From a virus, in IMG/VR virus record IMGVR_UViG_3300031825_000022, positions 1 through 44,307 of that record: a stretch of 44,307 nucleotides of DNA; one strand, written 5' to 3'. Under the pieces are notes generated by a model. It was not told where the DNA came from, made no database searches, and saw nothing but the letters and a program-made list of their open reading frames with translations. Shown here in pieces: positions 1-6,720 of this stretch. The position numbers were made by a program, and so were the translations under genes. Position 1 is the stretch's first letter, and the number at the start of each line of letters is the position of its first letter.

Positions 1-46
1 CATTCGTCAGCCCCTGCGCCACGCTCGCGGCTTCGTTCTTGGTCAT
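1..46 (-). CDS. Start of the junction-spanning gene (N-terminus of a 198-aa phage protein)
   Basis: The ATG at 46 is preceded by AAGGAG and encodes MTKNEAASVAQGLTN before the window ends. The right edge of the window reads TNGVESIKTKG in the same frame. The two edges share the 8 bases CATTCGTC, and merging them gives one uninterrupted 597-nt gene (198 aa) that continues in 43749..44307. The Shine-Dalgarno overlaps the stop region of the winged-helix gene just upstream in transcription order. The function is not recognised; see the C-terminal part. Confidence 0.8.
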   Translation of the reverse strand, partial: MTKNEAASVAQGLTN

Positions 47-56
47 GGTCGGCTCC

Positions 57-611
57 TTATAGCCAGCTTGCGGCGATGTCGCGCCGGGGTGTGAATTCTG
101 CGGCGGGGCGCGGGTCTTCCGGCTCCTCTACGGTCGTCTTAATATCGTAGATTGCATCGTCCTTGTCGCCCCTCATGTAGACAGCGTAGCGGTTAGGGTT
201 GTTGGTCTCAGACCTTACGGCCCACGCTCCGATGTAGATACGCCGAACACATTGGGTTCGGCCTCCTACTGCGCGCAGCCGGAACAGGCAGGTGCGCACG
301 ATGTCCATGCGCCATCCCAGTGCCTTGGCGATGCGCCGCTTGGAGATGCCGGCATCGCCTGCGTTTTCGATGCAGCGTAGTACCTGCTCCTCCAACTCTT
401 GGTATTCCCGGCGGTAAATTCCGGGGCTTCCGGTGGCGTGCCAGAAAGTGCATGCCTTCCCATCGTTTGGCGTGATAGGCAACGAACGCACGTCCGCCAC
501 TACCATCTCTGGTCTGGTCACAATTGGAATCGCTTTGCAGCGGCTTGCTCCCTGTTCGCGCCACTCCGCATGCACGCAGTTGCCGCAGCAAGGTGCCATC
601 GTATTTGTCAT
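57..611 (-). CDS. Winged-helix DNA-binding protein with N-terminal Cys cluster
   Basis: This is a 184-aa protein. The ATG at 611 was chosen because GGAGA lies at the right distance before it; the longer reading has no such site. The N-terminus carries CCGNC and further Cys/His residues (CKA, CTFWH), suggesting a small zinc site of the kind seen in phage helper proteins. Residues about 80-125 read as a winged helix-turn-helix (EEQVLRCI, then SKRRIAKALGW and a recognition-helix-like stretch). It is probably an early transcriptional regulator, and its target is unknown. It lies between a 59-aa zinc-ribbon gene and the junction-spanning gene, with short spacers that suggest one operon. Confidence 0.65.
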   Translation of the reverse strand: MTNTMAPCCGNCVHAEWREQGASRCKAIPIVTRPEMVVADVRSLPITPNDGKACTFWHATGSPGIYRREYQELEEQVLRCIENAGDAGISKRRIAKALGWRMDIVRTCLFRLRAVGGRTQCVRRIYIGAWAVRSETNNPNRYAVYMRGDKDDAIYDIKTTVEEPEDPRPAAEFTPRRDIAASWL

Positions 612-619
612 GCTGTCTC

Positions 620-799
620 CTAGAGGTGACTGTGCTCGCGCCAACGCAAGCCACAGCGTTTACACACAAACTTGTCCAGCACGATCCTTCCCGGTCGGCT
701 GTCTCGCGGGATCAGCAGTTCGTTGCCGTCCCACTTCCGGCGGCAACCCACCCAGCGGCACATTGCCAGATTGAATTGCCGCTTGAACTTCGCCCACAT
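620..799 (-). CDS. Small basic zinc-ribbon protein (59 aa)
   Basis: The ATG at 799 follows GAGGAG, which overlaps the end of the preceding 30-aa gene. The product is rich in Arg and Lys and has paired cysteines: MCRWVGC near residue 13-19 and CKRC at about 46-49, consistent with a small zinc ribbon. The spacing of 3 nt after the upstream stop and 8 nt before the next start is typical of translational coupling in an operon. Function is unknown; nucleic-acid binding is an inference from charge and metal-site pattern. Confidence 0.6.
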   Translation of the reverse strand: MWAKFKRQFNLAMCRWVGCRRKWDGNELLIPRDSRPGRIVLDKFVCKRCGLRWREHSHL

Positions 800-802
800 T
801 GC

Positions 803-895
803 CTACTCCTCGTCCTCGTAGTCGTCCGCCATGTACAGGAACGTGGCCAGCACGCCCACGCAGAACCCCAGCACAGCACCTATCGCCACATCCAT
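803..895 (-). CDS. 30-aa single-span membrane peptide
   Basis: The ATG at 895 has GGGAG 8-9 nt upstream. The product MDVAIGAVLGFCVGVLATFL plus an acidic tail (DDYEDEE) is one hydrophobic helix ending in a negatively charged C-terminus. The stop lies 3 nt before the next start, so the two are probably co-translated. It is one of several very short membrane peptides in the leftward arm. No family is recognised. Confidence 0.55.
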   Translation of the reverse strand: MDVAIGAVLGFCVGVLATFLYMADDYEDEE

Positions 896-898
896 GAT

Positions 899-1819
899 TC
901 ACTCCCTAGTAAGGGGGTTCCAGAAGCGGACCACATAACCGCTCTCGATCTTGTGCGGCTCCCGCGATTTGCACAGTCTGGCATACGCACAGGGCGCGTT
1001 GTAGAGCGCGCAGGCGTGGTCCAACACCTGCCTGTGATTTTGGTCCAGATACGCGTATTTCCAATCGGTGAAATCCCTGAGCATCTCGTGATACCAGCGG
1101 TCGATCTCCCAGTCCATGCGCATCGTGGGGCAGCGCATATGCCCATAGTCGTACTTCAAGATGGACACCCCGTTGATGATGGCTCCCTTCAGCTTGTCCG
1201 GGTCCAGTCCCTTCTCGCGCAGCAGCGCTTTCGCCCCGAAGCAGTAGCCCGTCATCTGCGAGTCGAGATCCCACTGGAACGCCCACGCATCGCCCAGCTT
1301 CGAGGAGGTCTTTTCATCCACCACCCAGTAGTTGCCGTCGCAGTCTTCAGCCAGCATGTCGAACCGATACGAGTAGATCAGCCCCAGCCCGGTATGTGGG
1401 TGTGCGATAGGCAGCGCAAATGTGCCGTTGACTTCGATGCCCAGTGTGCCGTCAGGAAACTTGACGGGCTGGTACTCGTCCTCGCCCATCCGATGCTCAC
1501 CGAAGTAGAACGTGAGGGCGCCGGCCATGCGCGCTGCGCTCTTGTTGCTCTTCTCCGGGCACTGGAAATCCCCATAGAACTCCAGCACCTTCTCCACACC
1601 TAAACGCACAGCGTCCTCATGGCTCACACCATCCCGATAGAACGCCAGCCGCGCAGCCTCCAGCCCAGCCGCAAACGCACCTCCGGCATGCAGGTCCACA
1701 CTGTGCGGCCCGTTCAGGCCCTTCTCGAACTTCCAGTGCGCGATCTTCTGGCACTTGGCCAGTTCCTTGCGCATGCTGTTGTCCACCACCTCAGGAAACC
1801 GCAGTCCTTCAATCATCAT
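899..1819 (-). CDS. PD-(D/E)XK nuclease, Cas4/RecB-like with putative Fe-S cysteines
   Basis: This 306-aa protein has the core of the PD-(D/E)XK superfamily: YRFDML at about residues 151-156 (D154), VVDEKT at 167-171 (D168, E169, K170), and a motif-QY-like helix DSQMTGY near 186-192. One cysteine near the N-terminus (C23) and three near the C-terminus (C270, C277, C283) match the 1+3 layout of the Cas4/AddB iron-sulfur fold. By family knowledge it should be a metal-dependent ssDNA or dsDNA exonuclease for recombination or host-DNA processing. The start is an ATGATG preceded by AAGGAGA; it overlaps the stop of the 131-aa gene upstream, so the two are coupled. Confidence 0.8.
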   Translation of the reverse strand: MMIEGLRFPEVVDNSMRKELAKCQKIAHWKFEKGLNGPHSVDLHAGGAFAAGLEAARLAFYRDGVSHEDAVRLGVEKVLEFYGDFQCPEKSNKSAARMAGALTFYFGEHRMGEDEYQPVKFPDGTLGIEVNGTFALPIAHPHTGLGLIYSYRFDMLAEDCDGNYWVVDEKTSSKLGDAWAFQWDLDSQMTGYCFGAKALLREKGLDPDKLKGAIINGVSILKYDYGHMRCPTMRMDWEIDRWYHEMLRDFTDWKYAYLDQNHRQVLDHACALYNAPCAYARLCKSREPHKIESGYVVRFWNPLTRE

Positions 1820-2204
1820 TCTTCTCCTTGAATACATATGCCGGGCGCAGTTCGTCTACATGCACCTCTTGCGGGGGTTCTCTATGCGTGGGTTGCGTGC
1901 CTTCCAGCGCGGCGAGCGCAGCGCCCAGATCCCGAGCGTGCTCGCCCTGATCGCGGCGGCAGATGATGGCCCGTGGGGGGTTGTCCTTGACCTTGAGCAT
2001 GACGGTCGCCACGTTGGGGTACAGCTTGTGCCAGTTCTCCCCCACCGCCGCTGCCTTAAACGAGTTGAAGTCAGTGCGAAAGTCGTGCACCTTCGCCATC
2101 GTTTCTTTGTGGATTACCACCTCTGCTGTGGGATGCTCCTCCAGATACCCTAGCGCCCGCGTGTACTCGACGGGGTAGTGCTTCGTTGCCTTGGGTCTGC
2201 TCAT
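1809..2204 (-). CDS. Conserved-looking phage protein of unknown function (131 aa)
   Basis: The ATG at 2204 follows GGAG and is preferred over an in-frame start at 2294 that has no ribosome site. The soluble, charged product has no membrane segment and no recognisable motif; the central part (TMAKVHDFRTDFNSF) looks well folded. Its stop overlaps the start of the PD-(D/E)XK nuclease by 11 nt. A sigma-70-like promoter lies about 40 nt upstream of its ribosome site, so this gene is probably the first of the nuclease/zinc-ribbon/winged-helix sub-operon. Confidence 0.6.
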   Translation of the reverse strand: MSRPKATKHYPVEYTRALGYLEEHPTAEVVIHKETMAKVHDFRTDFNSFKAAAVGENWHKLYPNVATVMLKVKDNPPRAIICRRDQGEHARDLGAALAALEGTQPTHREPPQEVHVDELRPAYVFKEKNDD

Positions 2205-2239
2205 TGCCGTCTCCAGTTCGTTTCCAAAAGTTGGTTGAT

Positions 2240-2272
2240 GCACTATAGCAAATTCCCAGTGCATAGCAAACC
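2240..2272 (-). promoter_or_regulatory. Leftward sigma-70-like promoter with extended -10
   Basis: On the minus strand TTGCTA and TATAGT are separated by 16 nt, and the -10 is preceded by TGC (TTTGCTATAGT), an extended -10. It points at the 1809..2204 gene. A GGATCAAAAGGG site lies directly upstream of the -35, a position where an activator or repressor could act. Confidence 0.5.
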
Positions 2273-2522
2273 CTTTTGATCCATTGTGAACCATAATCCC
2301 CTAAAATGTAGAACCCCCATCCATCTTTTCCCAAGCACTTGACTTTTGGCAGGGGGAGGCTATGATGCATCCATCACCTTAAGAGAAGATGAGGGAAGAA
2401 CTCATTCTTTTTCTCAAAAAATGTTTTTTCCTGCACCCCCACGCGCGTATGTGATTGCAGCAAGAGGGGTGGGGGTATTTCTTTTTAGGCCATTAAAGAT
2501 CAAAATGGATCAAAAGGGTTTT
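2268..2522. repeat. Inverted and direct repeats flanking the divergent control region
   Basis: AAACCCTTTTGATCCATT at 2268-2285 is the inverse complement of AATGGATCAAAAGGGTTT at about 2504-2521. GATCAAAA also occurs at 2498-2505, so the 8-mer is present three times. In addition CTATAGCAAATT(T/C)CC is directly repeated at 2243-2257 and 2536-2550. These sites bracket the intergenic region between the leftward 131-aa gene and the rightward methyltransferase gene and look like operator copies. Confidence 0.55.
2339..2366 (+). promoter_or_regulatory. Rightward sigma-70-like promoter for the methyltransferase transcript
   Basis: TTGACT (2339-2344) and TATGAT (2361-2366) are separated by 16 nt, the best -35/-10 match on the plus strand in this region. 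The methyltransferase ATG lies about 190 nt downstream, leaving a long A/T-rich leader that contains two GATCAAAA copies. Confidence 0.55.
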
Positions 2523-2557
2523 CTTGGTCGATCCTCTATAGCAAATTTCCAACCTAT

Positions 2558-3247
2558 ATGCCCTCCCCCCTCTACCTCGACGATGCGCTCGTCACCGAAC
2601 ACACCCTCCACGCACAATCCCTAGGCGTCACAATCCTACAAATATGGCTCCTAGGCCACACGCCCCAATCCCACGTATCCGCCCTCCTATCCCTCTCTGC
2701 GTTTAAACCCGACTCCCACATCCTCGATATCGCATGCGGCACAGGCGCCGTCGCTGCCCTCATGGCCCAGCAACGCCCCGATCTCCGCTTCTCCCTCCAG
2801 AACATCAGCCCCGGCCAGTTCTCCCTCACCCCCCACCACCTCCCAGCCTTCCGGGGCCGCTACCTAGGCGACTTCACCACCCTCTCCAACGTGCCCTCCT
2901 CCCACTTCGACGGCGCCCAACTCCACTACGCCCTAGGCCACACCACCGACCTTCCCACTTTCTTCCTCAACGCCGCCCGCATCCTCAAGCCCGGCTCTCC
3001 CCTCTTCCTCTACGATCTGCAACCCCTCCCCTCCAACGAACAGTGGGCATGGTCCACCCTCGGTTACCACACTCACACCCGCCACGACATCCAAGCCGCC
3101 TCCTCCCCCTTCTTCACCCTCCAAACGCTCTCCCTCTCCACTTTCCCCCGCTCCCTCTCCACCTTCTCCCGCGTCTGCCCCTCCGAAGCTGCCGAATGCT
3201 CCACCCGCACCGTGCCAGTCTGCTACCGCCTCACCAAGACCCTCTAA
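2558..3247 (+). CDS. Class I SAM-dependent methyltransferase on the opposite strand of the early arm
   Basis: This 229-aa protein has a clear Rossmann SAM-binding motif I, HILDIACGTGAVAAL (about residues 54-68), followed by a motif-II-like strand and LHYALGH/NAARILKPGS (motif IV-VI region), as in small-molecule class I methyltransferases. No DNA-methyltransferase catalytic signature (DPPY or PC) is visible, so the substrate is unknown. It is the only rightward gene between 46 and 8,344. Its codons are extremely C-rich because the plus strand here is C-rich. No Shine-Dalgarno precedes the ATG, so the exact start is uncertain. A sigma-70-like promoter lies about 190 nt upstream. Confidence 0.75.
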   Translation: MPSPLYLDDALVTEHTLHAQSLGVTILQIWLLGHTPQSHVSALLSLSAFKPDSHILDIACGTGAVAALMAQQRPDLRFSLQNISPGQFSLTPHHLPAFRGRYLGDFTTLSNVPSSHFDGAQLHYALGHTTDLPTFFLNAARILKPGSPLFLYDLQPLPSNEQWAWSTLGYHTHTRHDIQAASSPFFTLQTLSLSTFPRSLSTFSRVCPSEAAECSTRTVPVCYRLTKTL

Positions 3248-3439
3248 AACGCCCCACACGCTCCTCCAAAGGGAGAAGCTACCCTAGCACCACCCCTCCC
3301 CATTCAACGCAGCAGCGCCCCGCCTCGCAAGCCCTGCGCCCTCTCCCACACCCCTTTCTTCCCGCCTTCCAAAAGCAAAGGGGCCAGACCCCCCGCAGAG
3401 ATCCAGCCCCTCCCAACACCCGCTCACCACCCCCTCCCT

Positions 3440-3544
3440 TCACACATACGCCACTACCAGCGCCCCCAACGTACAACCTCCCATCAGCATCACCGCCCAC
3501 AAACTAATCAGGCAAAACAGCCCCACCCCTCTTAACGTCACCAT
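3440..3544 (-). CDS. 34-aa membrane peptide, possible lipoprotein
   Basis: The ATG at 3544 follows an excellent GGGAGG. The product has a short basic start, then a hydrophobic stretch ending in LMGGC (a loose lipobox) and a second short hydrophobic segment GALVVAYV. It may be a tiny membrane protein or lipoprotein. The adjacent 190 nt towards the methyltransferase gene (3248-3439) holds no gene I can support. Confidence 0.45.
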   Translation of the reverse strand: MVTLRGVGLFCLISLWAVMLMGGCTLGALVVAYV

Positions 3545-3557
3545 AACCCTCCCTCCC

Positions 3558-3785
3558 TCAGAAATCCCTCAACGCCGCCCGCACACTCGTCTTGGTATAA
3601 GGCGCCCCGTCCGGAGTCTCACGCATCCCCAACTCTTCCAGCAACTCCACCAGTTGCACCGCCCCTTCCTCCTTCCCATGGCGCCTCACCAACTCCCTAG
3701 CCTGCCTGTACAGGCCCTCATCATTATTTATCCACAGGCTCACATTCCAGTGATTCCAGTTCCTGTGCCCGTTATATCCAGTCAT
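3558..3785 (-). CDS. Small conserved phage protein with NWNHWNVSLWINND motif (75 aa)
   Basis: The ATG at 3785 follows GGAGAGGGAG. The N-terminal pattern YNGHRNWNHWNVSLWINND resembles a widespread family of small phage proteins that begin with NGY-N-x-TWNVALW-like sequences (DUF7249-type as I recall it); their function is unknown. The rest is a charged alpha-helical region with RQARELVRRHG and LLEELGM. It is followed at 13 nt by the 34-aa membrane peptide gene. Confidence 0.65.
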   Translation of the reverse strand: MTGYNGHRNWNHWNVSLWINNDEGLYRQARELVRRHGKEEGAVQLVELLEELGMRETPDGAPYTKTSVRAALRDF

Positions 3786-3797
3786 CTCCCTCTCCTT

Positions 3798-3929
3798 TCA
3801 ACAAACAGCTATCTCAGCCCACCCAACGAAGCGCGAATACGCCCACGCATGAAAGCCCGCATCCCATACCCACTCCGTATAACCATACTTCTCAACGGTT
3901 ATCACCCTCTTCCCCTTCCTCTTCATCAT
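3798..3929 (-). CDS. 43-aa basic aromatic-rich protein
   Basis: The ATG at 3929 (ATGATG) follows GGAGGGAGAGG. The start lies inside the 3' end of the acidic 72-aa gene, overlapping by 38 nt in another frame. The product starts with KRKGKR and then has VEKYGYTEWVWDAGFHAW with many aromatic residues, which reads like real protein. Unknown function. Confidence 0.5.
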   Translation of the reverse strand: MMKRKGKRVITVEKYGYTEWVWDAGFHAWAYSRFVGWAEIAVC

Positions 3930-4110
3930 CCTCTCCCTCCTCTTCTTCCCTCTCATTAGGATCTTCGTCCTCCAGCGCATCCCCGCACACCGGGCACGCC
4001 CAAAAATAGAAGTACCCGCATCCCCAACTCTGCGCCACCTGCCACCCGTGCGTAGGGCACCAGCCATCCGGCGCTCCCCTGTCCGCATGCCGCCTCGCCA
4101 ATCCCGCCAT
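3892..4110 (-). CDS. Zinc-ribbon-like protein with extreme acidic tail (72 aa)
   Basis: The ATG at 4110 follows AAGGAG. The first 45 residues contain WCPTHGW and FWACPVCG, a likely Cys/His metal site, and the last 25 are almost all Glu/Asp (EEEEGEDDEEEGEEGD). Acidic phage proteins of this kind can act as DNA mimics, but that is only a suggestion. The start overlaps the stop of the 53-aa gene by one base. Confidence 0.6.
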   Translation of the reverse strand: MAGLARRHADRGAPDGWCPTHGWQVAQSWGCGYFYFWACPVCGDALEDEDPNEREEEEGEDDEEEGEEGDNR

Positions 4111-4271
4111 CAGAACCACTCCTTCGAGTCGATGGGCTTGCGGTAGTGTCCGTGAAGTCGGACGGCCACAGACCCATTAGGCCATGTCTGCACTGTGGTA
4201 TTGCCGAGTGACTTCAGCTTGTTGCCGCCCGCCTTGATGGCGGCAATCATGTCACGCTCGATCTTGCGCAT
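4110..4271 (-). CDS. Small phage protein (53 aa), MRKIERDMIAAIKAG family
   Basis: The ATG at 4271 is preceded by GGAGGAGG. The sequence begins MRKIERDMIAAIKAGGNK and continues with a beta-rich part (TTVQTWPNGSVAVRLHGH). Many small podo- and siphophage genes start in the same way; I know no function for them. The 3' end overlaps the next start (TGATG arrangement), so translation is coupled. Confidence 0.65.
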   Translation of the reverse strand: MRKIERDMIAAIKAGGNKLKSLGNTTVQTWPNGSVAVRLHGHYRKPIDSKEWF

Positions 4272-4273
4272 GC

Positions 4274-4462
4274 TTACACCTCCTCCTTCTGTTCGAATCC
4301 CGTGCAACTCTCGATCCAAATCGGATCAAAATTCAGCGGCCACCAGCACCACCCATTGATCACCCCATGCGGGTTACTCTCCACCTTCGCCCCCGCATTC
4401 CCACACTGACTGTGGCAATCCCCCGGCACATCCCTGCGCCACTTGCATGCATAGCAGTTCAT
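4274..4462 (-). CDS. Cys/Trp-rich small phage protein (62 aa)
   Basis: The ATG at 4462 overlaps the stop of the JAB peptidase gene and follows GGGAGG. The pattern CYACKWR-x3-PGDCHSQC, then NPHGVINGWCWWPLNFDP and ESCTGF, is a recognisable small zinc-binding phage family of unknown role. Five or more cysteines suggest one or two metal sites. Confidence 0.65.
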   Translation of the reverse strand: MNCYACKWRRDVPGDCHSQCGNAGAKVESNPHGVINGWCWWPLNFDPIWIESCTGFEQKEEV

Positions 4463-5103
4463 CACACCACCTCCCTCACCACGCGCACACTCAGCGGTAC
4501 ATCCGTCCCCGCTAACTCGTTCCACTGGCACACAGCCCCCACGCTCTGTGCCGCCAGCTTCCACTGATACCGAAAGTCGCACACTCCCACCTTCTTTATC
4601 ACCCTCGTCAATTCCCAAATGGCCTCATGCATGCTCCCGATCTCCACCACACTTTTATGCCGGCCCCCCAGCCTCCCAAACACCCTTCGCGCCCGATCCC
4701 CCGCTATCGGCATTAGCCGCTCCTCCGCAAAATAATGAAACTTCTCCGCCACCTCCATATTGTGATAAATCAGGTTGCTCCCCACATCGATGTCGGTCCA
4801 GTAAGTGCTACCATCCAGCGCTCCCACCGCCACGATATCCACCCCGTTTACCGCCGCCATCACCAAATCCTGTGGCGACAGACTATTGCCACTCGGGTGG
4901 CTATGCACCACCACACCACCCTCATTCCACAGCAAATCCCGCGCATCGAAATTGACGCTCATCCGATCCCCCTCAGCCCTCGCCACCACACCACCCTCAG
5001 GCCCTATCAACACCCCGAACTCCCTTCCAGTCCTGCGCGAAAACTCCCAGCATTCCCGCACCGCCAGATCCACCACCCCTTGATGCTTCCGCATATCAAA
5101 CAT
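4462..5103 (-). CDS. JAB/JAMM-domain metallopeptidase-like protein
   Basis: This 213-aa protein begins at an ATG with GGAGAGG. Residues 63-79 hold GVVVHSHPSGNSLSPQD: two metal-ligand histidines (H67, H69), then S76 and D79, the JAMM signature HxHP-SxxD with one residue fewer between P and S than in most RadC/Mov34 members. JAMM enzymes cleave isopeptide or peptide bonds; phage copies usually belong to tail assembly (lambda K type), but this one is in the early arm among small host-interaction genes. The C-terminal half shows no known domain. It is followed directly by the Cys/Trp-rich gene with an overlapping start. Confidence 0.75.
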   Translation of the reverse strand: MFDMRKHQGVVDLAVRECWEFSRRTGREFGVLIGPEGGVVARAEGDRMSVNFDARDLLWNEGGVVVHSHPSGNSLSPQDLVMAAVNGVDIVAVGALDGSTYWTDIDVGSNLIYHNMEVAEKFHYFAEERLMPIAGDRARRVFGRLGGRHKSVVEIGSMHEAIWELTRVIKKVGVCDFRYQWKLAAQSVGAVCQWNELAGTDVPLSVRVVREVV

Positions 5104-5130
5104 GATCCTCTCCAGTTCTCTCTTTAGCTG

Positions 5131-5160
5131 GTAGGGGAAAGCCTCTTAACCTTCCCCTAC
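5131..5160. promoter_or_regulatory. Perfect 9-bp stem-loop in the leader of the JAB gene
   Basis: GTAGGGGAA (5131-5139) and TTCCCCTAC (5152-5160) are exact inverse complements with a 12-nt loop. It lies between the 56-aa membrane protein gene and the JAB gene. No T-tract follows on either strand, so it is not a standard intrinsic terminator; an mRNA-processing or attenuation hairpin is possible. Confidence 0.5.
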
Positions 5161-5176
5161 AATCCATCGTTTAAAC

Positions 5177-5206
5177 AGTCTGAGCCAGTCCGAGCCTGTC
5201 AGAGCC
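5177..5206. repeat. Three tandem 10-bp repeats (AGTCNGAGCC)
   Basis: AGTCTGAGCC, AGTCCGAGCC and TGTCAGAGCC follow each other without gap, immediately after a GTTTAAAC palindrome at 5169-5176. They overlap the stop codon of the 56-aa membrane protein gene. Short tandem sites of this type could be protein-binding iterons; no function is known. Confidence 0.5.
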
Positions 5207-5369
5207 CGTCCACTAGCAGACTCCCCACCACATGCAGCACGGCCCACAGACCGAATCCCGCCAATCCCCACGTGCCCAGCCGATCCCCGCTCCTCCGGTC
5301 ACCTTCCGCTTCCTTCCCGATCTCTGCCCGCCGATCAAACTCAGCCGGCACCGCATCTACATTGGACAT
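5199..5369 (-). CDS. 56-aa membrane protein with charged N-terminal half
   Basis: The ATG at 5369 is preceded by a weak GAGGGG. Residues 1-30 are highly charged (FDRRAEIGKEAEGDRRSGDR), and residues 32-55 form one hydrophobic segment (WGLAGFGLWAVLHVVGSLL). It is shorter than most phage membrane proteins and belongs to the series of tiny membrane proteins in this arm. Unknown function. Confidence 0.5.
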   Translation of the reverse strand: MSNVDAVPAEFDRRAEIGKEAEGDRRSGDRLGTWGLAGFGLWAVLHVVGSLLVDGL

Positions 5370-5426
5370 TTCACCACCCCTCTAACTTTCAAACATCGGT
5401 TGAAATACAGATATCCCCAGCCACCC

Positions 5427-5654
5427 CTAAGCCTTCACACTTCCCGCTGTGCGGGGCGGTCTCCAGTCCCCCAATTCCGGGCACACCTCATCTACCAATC
5501 CCTTCGCTACCCGGGCCATCACCTCCCGCAATTCCTGCCCCTCCAGCGTCCGGTCCTCATCCAATTCGCAGGTGCAGCGGCCCACCGTCTCCAGCAAATC
5601 CGACATCGGTTGCGGAATCGGCCCCAGATTCCTGTACGCGCTAATCCGTTCCAT
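5427..5654 (-). CDS. Hypothetical soluble protein (75 aa)
   Basis: The ATG at 5654 follows AGGAGG. The product has MSDLLETVGRCTCELDEDRTLEG then a helical stretch ELREVMARVAKGLVDEVCPELGDW. No membrane segment or known motif. It sits in a run of small genes with good ribosome sites, so it is very likely expressed. Confidence 0.6.
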   Translation of the reverse strand: MERISAYRNLGPIPQPMSDLLETVGRCTCELDEDRTLEGQELREVMARVAKGLVDEVCPELGDWRPPRTAGSVKA

Positions 5655-5685
5655 CACACACCTCCTCGAAGGTTCGCAGCGAGTT

Positions 5686-5865
5686 TCAAAGTTTCCAGAG
5701 CCACAGCATGTTGGCACCAGCGCTCGCTACCGTCGCAGCCGTGGCCCACTCAGCCGGCAACAAATGCGTACTCAGCAAGCCCACCGCCACACACACTTTC
5801 AACGCCAGCACGTGCTTAGCAGCCCAACGTACCGTGCTTTCCCCGTCCTCCCTCATCGTTGCCAT
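5686..5865 (-). CDS. 59-aa membrane protein
   Basis: The ATG at 5865 follows AGGAG. After a charged start (MREDGESTVRW) there are two hydrophobic stretches, HVLALKVCVAVGLLSTHLL and WATAATVASAGANMLWLW, consistent with a two-span membrane protein. Its start lies 5 nt after the stop of the 65-aa gene. Function unknown. Confidence 0.55.
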   Translation of the reverse strand: MATMREDGESTVRWAAKHVLALKVCVAVGLLSTHLLPAEWATAATVASAGANMLWLWKL

Positions 5866-5870
5866 AACCC

Positions 5871-6068
5871 TTACTCCTCCACTTCGATGCCGGCCCATGC
5901 CATCACCAGCACAAACACCAGCATCACCAGCGCTGCCTTCCCATACAACCCGTGGCTCTCATAACTTACGAGCCCCAGATACGAGACATGCGCCCCCCAA
6001 TGACCACGCTCAAGCGTATGCGCCCTCTTATGCAGGCTGGCCCGCACCGCATCCATGAGTGCCCGCAT
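5871..6068 (-). CDS. 65-aa protein with C-terminal membrane span
   Basis: The ATG at 6068 overlaps the stop of the preceding gene (TGATG) and has GGAGAAGG upstream. The N-terminal 45 residues are basic and His-rich; residues 46-62 (AALVMLVFVLVMAWAGI) form a membrane helix with an acidic end (EVEE). A tail-anchored topology is likely. Confidence 0.55.
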   Translation of the reverse strand: MRALMDAVRASLHKRAHTLERGHWGAHVSYLGLVSYESHGLYGKAALVMLVFVLVMAWAGIEVEE

Positions 6069-6652
6069 CACCCTTCTCCCCGCAGCGCCTTGCCCGCTTC
6101 CTGCGCGTCTTGCAGCCCATCCAGCGGCGGCAAACCCCCAGCATCCTCTTCCCCTGCGTGCACATCTAGGGAGAGCGCCCCCACATCGGACAGGTCAGGC
6201 TCATCCCCATCCGCGCATTGCACCTCGAACACATCCTGCTCCACGGTCTTGGTGCCCACCTTTACCCGCTTGCACGTGGCATTGGCCCCACTCACATAGC
6301 AGACAAGCTCGAACTCGTCATTCTGGAGCTGGACGCACATACTCTCCTTTTCAAAGCTCCGCCCCTTAAAGCCCTTGCCCGTACCCTTGGCGACGATGCG
6401 CGCCAGCCCGGCCACCTCCCCGAAACTGTTCAGCCCCGTCACCTGCGCATAGACCCGCTGTCCCTGCACAGTCACGTACAGGTAGGCCCCCTCGATCTCG
6501 CCCACCGCACGCTCCAGCGCATCCGCCACCGCCTGCGACTGCGCAGCGCGTGCCTTGTGGGCCTCCAATTGCGCCACCTTATCTTGCACGTAAGACCACA
6601 GATACTTATATTCGGATTCAATCTGCGCTTCGATTCGACGATACTCACTCAT
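6068..6652 (-). CDS. Hypothetical 194-aa protein with coiled-coil N-terminus and acidic C-terminus
   Basis: The ATG at 6652 follows CAGGAGAG. Residues 1-60 are heptad-like (AQIESEYKYLWSYVQDKVAQ and on), the middle is beta-rich (LYVTVQGQRVYAQVTG), and the last 45 residues are acidic (ADGDEPDLSDVGALSLDVHA). I do not recognise a family. It is the largest unknown gene of this arm. Confidence 0.6.
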   Translation of the reverse strand: MSEYRRIEAQIESEYKYLWSYVQDKVAQLEAHKARAAQSQAVADALERAVGEIEGAYLYVTVQGQRVYAQVTGLNSFGEVAGLARIVAKGTGKGFKGRSFEKESMCVQLQNDEFELVCYVSGANATCKRVKVGTKTVEQDVFEVQCADGDEPDLSDVGALSLDVHAGEEDAGGLPPLDGLQDAQEAGKALRGEG

Positions 6653-6720
6653 GATTCTCTCCTGACGGTTTAAAGAGATAACACCTAGTTAATAAACAGT
6701 TACTGTATTCATACTACATG

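Noticed and set aside
524-1603. Plus-strand open frame of 359 codons
   Set aside because: Antisense to the PD-(D/E)XK nuclease and the 59-aa gene, which have ribosome sites and motifs. Its composition is that of a shadow frame.
2734-3507. Plus-strand frame of 257 codons rich in Pro, Arg and His
   Set aside because: It is the +1 shadow of the C-rich methyltransferase gene and continues into non-coding DNA. No motif or start site.
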